Assembly (NCBI RefSeq): GCF_963169125.1
Contig: NC_084801.1
Location: 111,937,061 to 112,001,060 of the forward strand
DNA: 64,000 nucleotides
Source: Humulus lupulus
Lineage: Eukaryota; Streptophyta; Magnoliopsida; Rosales; Cannabaceae
Direction: 5' to 3'
Made by a program: the position numbers and the translations under genes. Below, piece after piece: positions 56,575 to 64,000 of the stretch (position 1 is its first letter; every line of letters starts with the position of its first letter). The notes beneath the pieces are model-generated. The model was given only the letters and a program-made list of their open reading frames with translations, did not search any database and had not been told where the DNA came from.

Positions 56575-58876
56575 TGTAATGACCCAAATTTCCTAATAAG
56601 GTTTAGGACCTCGATTAGGAGGTCGGGAGGGCCATAATTGATTTGTTGTGGCATTATATGATTATATGCATGATTATGTGGATCATATTATTATATGATG
56701 ATAAATGCATGTATATGGATATATATTTTGTTATGAGGGCATTTCGGTAATTTGGCCATTAAGGGTATAATTGTATATTTGTGTGCATATTGGTAAGCTT
56801 TTGTTGAGGCCACATTATAATGTGGATTTGTTTGAGTTGTTCGGCATGAGACGATCTTTGGATATAAGTTAGTGATTTGGTCATAACGGGATTAAGTTCG
56901 GGGCTCGGGGTGAGTCCCATGGTAATTTGGTGATTAGAGCATTGCCGGGAGTTAAGGTTAAAGGGATATGAATTATTGGTATTCGAGAATTTTGAGAATA
57001 ACAGGAATTGGAGGGTGTTAATTATGGTTAATGAGAAAGGTGCGAAAGGGCGATTTTGCCCTTGGTGGCTGTTAAGGATTTTAATTAGACATGAGAGCAT
57101 TTAGGTCTTTTCACCTCTAGGAAGGCTATAGAAAATAGGAAGCAAAATAGAGCACTTCACCTCTTCTCCCGTACATCATCTCCCTTCCATTTTTCTTTGG
57201 ATTTTCAAGCTTCTTTTGAGGAACCAAGCTAGGGAATCAAGTTTTGAGGATATAGGGTATTGCTTCACCATTGAAGAGGAGTTCATATTGAGCTTGAGGT
57301 AAGATTCTAACCATTAGAACTCTGGTTTTCTGCTCTGTTTTCTTATTTTGTTCAGTTGAGATTTTGGGTTTGAAAGTAGAGAATTCAATGGGGTTTTTGG
57401 CAAAGCTTGGGTAGGTTATGATGCCCAGGACTAGTATATATGGTATTTGGGTTCAATTGGGGGTTTCAATGGTGTTTGGAAGCTTTTGAATCAGGTTGGA
57501 AATGGAGGATTCGAAGGAAGAAGAACCAGGGCCACCTCTGCCTGATCCTAGTGCTATAGCGCCCAGAGGGTAGCGCTAGTGAGGGAAAAATGTCCCTAGT
57601 TGTAGCGCTGGGGCGCTAGGTGGGTAGTGCTACCCTATTTTCTCAAATGCTCAGTTTAGGTGTTTTAAAGAGTTTTTGGCTTAGGGTTTCAATCCTTAGG
57701 GCTCGGGATCGAATCTACTCACCGTTTGGGTACAATTCGGGGTCCCGAGAGTGAGGTTTAGGTTAAGCCCCTTTTATTGAAGTTGTCATTAATTGGATTC
57801 CATATTTGGTTATGACTAGGTGACCGCTAAGGGATCAAAGGATCGATCGTTCTCAAGGGTCGTTCGTAATGTGTTTCTCGCTCGAACAAGAGGTAAGAAA
57901 ACTTCACCCGATTATGTGGTTAGGTTAGGACTAAGTGTTCCCTATGTTTGTATGAATTGTTATGTGATTGTGATAAACCATGTGAACATAAAGGGACTAA
58001 GAGCTCCCTATACTCGAATATGATGTCATGAGATGGTATTATGCCATGGGGACATATGATAAACGGACTAAGAGTGCCGAAATCAATATTTGTGCATAGG
58101 GCGCGGCTCAGCCACTGGTAGCTAAGGACAGCTTATTAATCACTAAGCTTGGTTAAGCTGGCCGAAGTCAGTGGGTATAACACTGGGGGTGGCCTAAGTG
58201 AGCCGAAGACAGTGGGTTAAACAGAGGGTGCGACCTAAGGGCGCCGACCCTGAGTATCATTTGATGGTTGTGATAAACTGTTGATTATGAATGTGATAAT
58301 TGTTGTTAACCTGATGAATATGATATGTTTATTATTTGGATGACAAATTGTTAATTTTTCCATGGTTATCACTGAATAGGTGAATGTTATGAATTGCGGA
58401 ATACTTGGTTACACTTTGTGGAATAGTTTGTTATTGATATTGATCATGCTATGTTGTTATGTTTTCTTGTTGGGCTTCGACTCACGGGTACTACGTGGTG
58501 CAAGTAAAGGCAAGGGTATGTAGATTCAACCAAGAGTTGGAGAGCTCTAGGGGCGAGGTGTACATTGTCAACTGCTCGGCTGCCATAGTCGAGGGATTGT
58601 ACAGGGACAGAAACCTAAAATGTGTATTTTGCCATTAGAATGGCCTGAGTTGTTTATAACTTTTGGAATTTTTGTAAATATGTCATCTAAACCCTATTTT
58701 GAGAAACCATATACTAAACTGTCATTTTTAATAAAATAACATGTTTATGAACAAAATCTTTTATTCCTAATTCATTGATGACGTTAGATTCACATTTTGT
58801 TTAAATGACTTGATAAGAAAGTCTTGCACTATTTTAAACACACAGTGTAATGATCTTGGTTACCCAGGGCGTTACA
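56575..58876 (+). mobile_element. 5' LTR of plus-strand gypsy element 4
   Basis: Begins TGTAATGACCCAAATTTCC and ends GGGCGTTACA, 2,302 bp, followed by the primer-binding site. It is inserted in the short spacer between LINE ORF2 (start 56523) and ORF1 (end 61466). Close in sequence to the LTR of element 2 (shared GGGCTCGGGATCGAATCTAC segment). Confidence 0.9.
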
Positions 58877-58879
58877 ACT

Positions 58880-58891
58880 TGGTATCAGAGC
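58880..58891 (+). promoter_or_regulatory. Primer-binding site, initiator tRNA-Met
   Basis: TGGTATCAGAGC three bases after the LTR end, identical to the site at 19992-20003. Confidence 0.92.
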
Positions 58892-61440
58892 AGTCTAGGT
58901 ATATGGGTTCCTGAAGACTGGCTGGACATGTACACTCGCCGCTAAAGACAAGCTCGACTAAAGGGTTTGTAATTGGGTACATGAAATTGTATGCTTAAGT
59001 GCTTGAATGAATTATGAGTGTATTAATTGGTATGAATAATAGGGAGCATGAGATACTGATATGGCCTGGCCCTTGACTGCTGTGTGATGATATTGAGGCG
59101 TGCTGACTAACACTGCTCTTGCATGTGGATGAATACTTGGATAATGATTGGTATATCGATTGCAGGTGATTATATGTTTAAATTGAACTTATATGCTATA
59201 CCTGTGTATCGGTATGGAAAGCATAGTAAGTATGTATGCATCTAATGGTAATGAAATTTGATAATTTATGCATAGTATTATAAATTGGTGCTTGGTATGC
59301 TCTATGCGTGCTTGATTATTGTGGTTATTTGGATCTGCCCTTGGGATGGTTCTGGGTATGAACGTCAAGGCTGAGGGGTTTAGTTGGTGAAGACAGACTA
59401 ACTCAGATTGTATGTGCTCATAATGGTTAATTAGACCTGGAATTGTTTTGGTAAGGGTTGCAGATGATAGTTAGGTTTGGAATCCTCCATCTGCCCCTGA
59501 TATTTGCAGCAGGTTTACTGGGGGGAAAACGAGCTGCTTTGTATACCATGACTGCGGGACACCAGTATTGGTTAAACCGAGGGGGAAACAGATAGGGATT
59601 ATTGTATGGAAGGCTTTGGAAGCATTATCCTCTAATTTTGAGGAAGGTTTGGGTTTGTACAGGAATTGGTTAGTAAATGGGTATAACTAATCCCACTCTG
59701 ATAGTATGAGAAGGAAAAATTGAGACAGAGTAGTTGTATTAAGTGTTTGTGGCAGGAGGAAGCCGAAAGTGGTAAGATAGTGACATTATATGTCAATGAG
59801 GTTGGTGGGTTGACCAATCCACTTTGGATTATGATACAAATGGATGTAGCCGGAGATAATGATCCATTTATAAGTTAAACTCTGAGATGGGTCGGAGAGT
59901 CAGGGTCGCTCCAGTGCATGAGATGATTATCTGTGCTTGGGCAGTAGAGAGGGCCATGTTAATTAAGATATAAGGAATACAGGTGATGATATTCTCATTT
60001 GTGGAAGTTAGTGAGGGTGGCTACTCAGTGATCAAAAAAAAAAAAACCCCTTGATAGTTCTATGGCTCCTGGTCTTTACAGGAAGGGGGTCTAGTTCGCA
60101 GGTTGTCCATCAAGACTGGGATGCCTTGTTACATACAGAGCCCGAGACTAGTTCCTCAGAAGTGACCAATGGGCTTGTAGCTTTAGTTTTTGGTTAGATA
60201 ATGAGTTGGGAAAATTTCAGTGTTGCGTGTCACCCAGAAAATATTTAGACAGGAGGTACATGCTACAATGTTGTTAAATGAGGGACCTGAGATATAAGTA
60301 CTTGTTGAGGAAGGATTAACAACTTTTGCAAGGAAAAATTAGTATATGAGTGGTAAAGGGATTCATAGGGGAAGTGGTTGAGCTTGTCGTATGAGAGCTA
60401 TGATAAGGGCCTGAGGGAAAGCTAATGTGTTACATAAGGGGCAACCCTGGACTGTCAAGGGCATCACCTGAAGTATATGGATTAGACTGAATGGAAACTA
60501 AATTGGTTGGATAGGATGCAGCTGAGTATACAAGGAATTGCTGGGTATGGTTCGAAACTTGGGAATAGGTGGATTTGGTATCAGGGGCGTTATGAAGAAT
60601 GATACTAGTTGGGCTTAATGAATTACTAGTTCACCTGAAGAAGTATGTGACTTAGAAGTGGATTGGACAGAGCATTGCATTATGGGACTCGTTGATGTCA
60701 CTTGCTAGGGATGAAGAGTTTAAATGCCCCGTTACAAGATAGGACAATTTCTTCAGGAGTTGATCATCGATCTGGTTATTACCAGATAAGGATCAAGGAT
60801 AGAGACATTTCAGGAATTAATACTTGTACTGAGTGGGGTGTGATGGATTAAGGGTAAAGGTTCCTAATCATTTTATATTTCAATGACATGGATAGGTCCG
60901 ACAAGCAGAGAATACAGGAATGACAAGAATGGGTTATATTCAGGTTCATTAGTGATGTGTTGAACTACTCCCCAGCTAGAACTAGAATGTGAATGACTAT
61001 TACACTGATGATATTATGACTGAAGCAGTAGGGCCATAGGTAAGGTTTCAAAAGGTATTAACTTCATTTTTCAAGGGTACTCAAGGTCATATTACAGGAA
61101 GGGAAGAGATCAGGTATGAAGAAGTTTTATCAGAAGCACATTAAGGCTGGTTAACAGGTCAGCCACTACCCAAAGCATTTTCAAAGACAGCTACAACGTA
61201 AGGATTTTGAATATGGAATTGTTAGTCAAGTATGGGGACGGTGATGGATTGTAAGGAAGGAATAGTAATTCTTGAGTTTTAAAAGGGAGAAACCTTTGCA
61301 GTAATTGGCGTTGTATATATTGCATTTGTATTTAGAGTTGGAGGTTTACTACAAGGGGTATTAGAACCTTAGCTAGTGTGATGGACACTACTTAAGCTGA
61401 ACCAGTCAGATCAAGACAGATTGGATTAGTCTGTGAGATC
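58892..61440 (+). pseudogene. Gypsy element 4 internal region, heavily decayed, truncated
   Basis: No open frame of note on the plus strand. The last part is identifiable: at 61215-61260 (TTGTTAGTCAAGTATGGGGA, ATGGATTGTAAGGAAGG) it matches the protease end of element 2 (25248-25285), and 61340-61420 matches the following GGAGGTTTACTACAAGG and ATGGACACTAC segments (25395-25440). Homology ends at about 61440, so RT to 3' LTR is missing. The stretch 59000-61000 is not recognisably Gag and may be leader plus strongly mutated gag. Confidence 0.6.
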
Positions 61441-61465
61441 AATGACCACTTTTCTTTAGCTAATT

Positions 61466-61751
61466 CCTAGAAATCCTTCTCCTCAGCTGCATTCGCCCAA
61501 GACCTAGAGCCAGAAATACCCTCATCTTTGGTCATTTCGCAATCCTCTAGTAATTGGTCCTCCCCAACCACTGGAAAGTCGGCTACCGTATTAGCAAATA
61601 TCTCCTCCCGGGGATCTCCACTCACTCCTTCTTTCTCCACTCGTTCATGACCAATCTTGACAGCACTACTCACTATCTCAGTTGATCGGAGAATAGGCTT
61701 CTGAGAAGTTTTCTTTCGCCTCAGCATGGGAAGAGAGAAAACCATTCGCAT
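61466..61751 (-). pseudogene. LINE ORF1 C-terminal remnant
   Basis: A 94-codon frame ending at a stop at 61466, Glu/Lys/Ser-rich (KIGHERVEKEGVSGDP, SGSRSWANAAEEKDF). It lies in the correct order and strand upstream of ORF2 across the gypsy insertion, which is why I assign it to LINE ORF1 (the RNA-binding protein); no zinc knuckle or RRM is visible in the fragment. Its N-terminal part is missing to the right of 61751. Confidence 0.5.
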
Positions 61752-61789
61752 GCCTAAATTCTTGTAATGTTCATTGGTGTAAGGTGAAT

Positions 61790-63770
61790 TATTGAGTTTT
61801 GGTTGAATGCACTAAGGTGCATGGTAGGTAGTAATGCACCGTAGTTAATGAGTGTGTATGTGAATGGTTGCATGGTACACATGTTTGGAATTTTCTACAC
61901 ACTTTACTATTTCCTTTTATTAGATTTATTTAGATTAATTAATTAATAAAATAATATAAGGAATAGGAAGAGAAGAGGCGTGGGAAGCTTAGTGGGAATG
62001 CTAAGGAATAATTTCCTATTTTATGTGGATAGTGATAATGTAAAATTGATTATAGCCAAATAAATTGATACTTTTCCTTCTTTTAGATTAATTGAAAAAT
62101 CCTTTTATTTAGTAAATTAAAATAAACAAAATTAATGTGAAATTAGGAATAGGAAACTTACCCATTTATTTTTATTAGGCTATTATTTTCATAGGTTTGA
62201 ATAAGAGGGAAGAGAAAAAAGAAAAGAGGCCATTTTTTCTTGGAGGTGCTGTCGGCCTAGAGAGAAGGAGAGAGAGAGAGAGGTGAGTTGTAGAGAGAGA
62301 AGGAGAGAAAAGAGAAGATGAAGGAGAAAAAGAGGAAGAAGAAGGGATCAATCCTAGGGTATGCCTCTTGTGTTATCTTTTATGATATATATATTTTTTT
62401 TTAATTCTAGTATTTTGATTAGAGTTGTTTGTAATTGTTGGTGTTCTTCTTCTTCTCCATATGGATTTTTGAAAAAACCCCTAGGGTTTAAGCAAGGAGG
62501 TGGTTCTAGTTTGGGTTCTTGATTTCTATCAAGAGAGGTACTGGATTTCCTCCCTCAATATTTTGGTTATTGTTATTTTTATGTTGTTATTTTGGAGAGA
62601 TCATGGCCTAAAGTGGGTTTGTGTTTTGGGTAGGATATTATGTTTGTGTTGATTGATATTGAGGGATGTTTTCAAAGAAATCATGTTTTGAAATAAAGCT
62701 AATGTTTTGTTTATTTTTGGTCTTGATGAATGTGTTGCATTATTGTTATGATGGCTTGATGGGAAGCATGTTAGGTGGTTATATATTTTTAGATTCAAGA
62801 GCATGAATCTCATATAGATCTCACCCAAAGCATGTGTAGATAATACTTGTGAAGTTTTGCTTATGTTTCTTTTGATGTTTCTATGATTTTGGACATGTTA
62901 TTTGGGAAATAGGAACATGCTAGGTATAATGTGGAGGAATATGTGGATATTGGTGTTTTATGTTATTGATGCATGTTTGTCATTATTATTTTATTTGATG
63001 GCATGGATATACTCATTAGAAATATAATAGGGTGTTTGTAAGATTTTAAATGAGTATATGTTAGTTGTTTTCATTTGAATTATTTGAATGATAGAAACAT
63101 GCTAGGGTTTGTGTCTAATTATGTTAATTAAACATGCATGATTAATATTTGAATTTGGTAATGTATGATGAAAGTGATGAATATTATGATTTGAAGTACT
63201 TGCTGATTTTGTGTATAAATGTTGTCAATATGATGAGAATAATGTTTTTGAATACTAAAATAAATTTTACAAGTGCTATGATGTATTAAGAAATTAAATG
63301 GAAAATTTTAAGATGGCTACAGATTTTTTTTATATTTCTGAGAAAAATATGAGTTTTTAAAAATAAAAATAGTGAATTTGAGGATATAATTGGTTGTTGG
63401 AATTTTAGTAAAAATATGAAGTTGTATTTTTAAATAAAAGGAATTTGATGTGTATGTTGAAATAAATTAATATCCTAAACTATAAAAATATTGAAAGTTG
63501 TATTTTTAATATAACTATGAGTGTTCATTTTAATAGTTATGATTTTTCTTTATTTTAATTAAGAAAAATGTTGAATTTAATTGACTTGTGATTTTTTAAA
63601 ATAAATTAAATAGTGGATGAAAGTTTATTAGAATATTTTAAAAATAATTATTGGATTATCACTTATGAATTTATTCTATTTAAAAATTTAGTCTTGAAAA
63701 TAATACAAGTTAAATATATGTTTTTTCCACACCTAAAAGATTTATTTTCTCACATCAAGTTTATAATTAT
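61790..63770. other. Unassigned AT-rich region with GA-rich leader-like tract
   Basis: No domain can be read. A purine-rich tract at 62210-62345 (with a GA microsatellite at about 62262-62284) is followed by CCTAGGGTATGCC and later a second CCCCTAGGGTTTAAGC, which resembles an LTR or gene 5' leader. The rest is AT-rich with short frames only. It may be an LTR of an unidentified family or the remains of another insertion. Confidence 0.4.
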
Positions 63771-63774
63771 GATC

Positions 63775-64000
63775 TTTGAAGCATTCTTCGCCCTTGGCCA
63801 ATCTTTGACTACCTCAATCTTCTTTGGATCCACCATAATTCCATCTTTATTGACTATGTGACCTAAGAAAGTCACCTATAGTAACCAGAGCTCACACTTC
63901 TTGAATTTCGCATACAGCCTGTGCTCTCTCAGCCTGTATAGGACTAATCTGAAATGTTTCTTGTGCTTTGTCTCTGACTGAGAGTATACCAATATCTCGT
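63775..64000 (-). pseudogene. Gypsy RT fragment (palm to thumb), cut by window end
   Basis: The minus strand reads [15 protein letters not shown], then [30 protein letters not shown]-type sequence and KKIEVVKDWPRAKNA before homology breaks at about 63775. This is the RT thumb of a Del/Tekay-like element on the minus strand. It is the part that would come next, after a gap, in element 3, which is broken off at 44047 in RNase H. Confidence 0.75.

Noticed and set aside
63613..63861. Plus-strand 82-codon frame
   Set aside because: Its second half is antisense to the gypsy RT fragment and its first half is AT-rich filler.

Overview
This 64 kb window reads as repeat-rich nuclear DNA of a eudicot plant, probably pericentromeric or other heterochromatic DNA. 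The evidence is AT-rich sequence, plant Ty3/gypsy and Ty1/copia LTR retrotransposons with an initiator-tRNA-Met primer-binding site, plant L1-type LINEs, a CACTA-like terminus, and no recognisable host gene, rRNA or tRNA gene. I cannot name the species. Almost every long reading frame is a decayed piece of transposon gag or pol; none of the polyproteins is intact.

Layout. 1-1427 is the 3' part of a copia LTR. 1428-4413 is a block containing a 5'-truncated LINE, and its paralogue lies at 28916-32942. 4447-7322 is the integrase end and repeat-bearing 3' UTR of a Tat-type gypsy element. 7323-13735 is a minus-strand chromodomain gypsy element (Del/Tekay-like) whose 3' LTR carries a nested 598 bp LTR. 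13736-17529 holds a coiled-coil fragment split around a CACTA-like end, with a solo LTR (15627-16744) inside. 17530-26508 is a plus-strand chromodomain gypsy element with 5' LTR, primer site, gag, protease and RT. Its gag is interrupted by a copia-type solo LTR (21108-24460), which is itself interrupted by another solo LTR (21634-23089); both have perfect 5 bp target duplications. 26515-28445 is the end of a Tat element (LTR 26995-27848) set in an inverted-repeat (foldback) element.

28916-39384 repeats the same order (LINE block, foldback arm, Tat element), here with the Tat LTR, primer site, gag, RT and integrase present. I infer an old tandem duplication of this block, with each copy later filled by different insertions. 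39385-44047 is a second minus-strand chromodomain gypsy element (3' LTR with nested solo LTR 41594-42188, then chromodomain, integrase and RNase H), cut by a minus-strand copia element (3' LTR 44048-45909, decayed pol, gag 48619-49047, leader). That leader is split by a gypsy solo LTR (49991-52302). 53162-56574 is a minus-strand L1-type LINE ORF2. Between it and its ORF1 remnant (61466-61751) lies a plus-strand gypsy fragment (56575 to about 61440). 61790-63770 is unexplained, and 63775-64000 is a gypsy RT fragment that may be the rest of the element interrupted at 44047.

The elements form a stratigraphy rather than a pathway: LTR insertions dated by target duplications, solo-LTR formation by recombination, and small deletions that fuse or truncate domains. 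The least usual signal is a solo-LTR family (15627-16744, 21634-23089, 41594-42188) in which two of the three copies carry large, unrelated, member-specific tandem repeats, one of them strongly palindromic.
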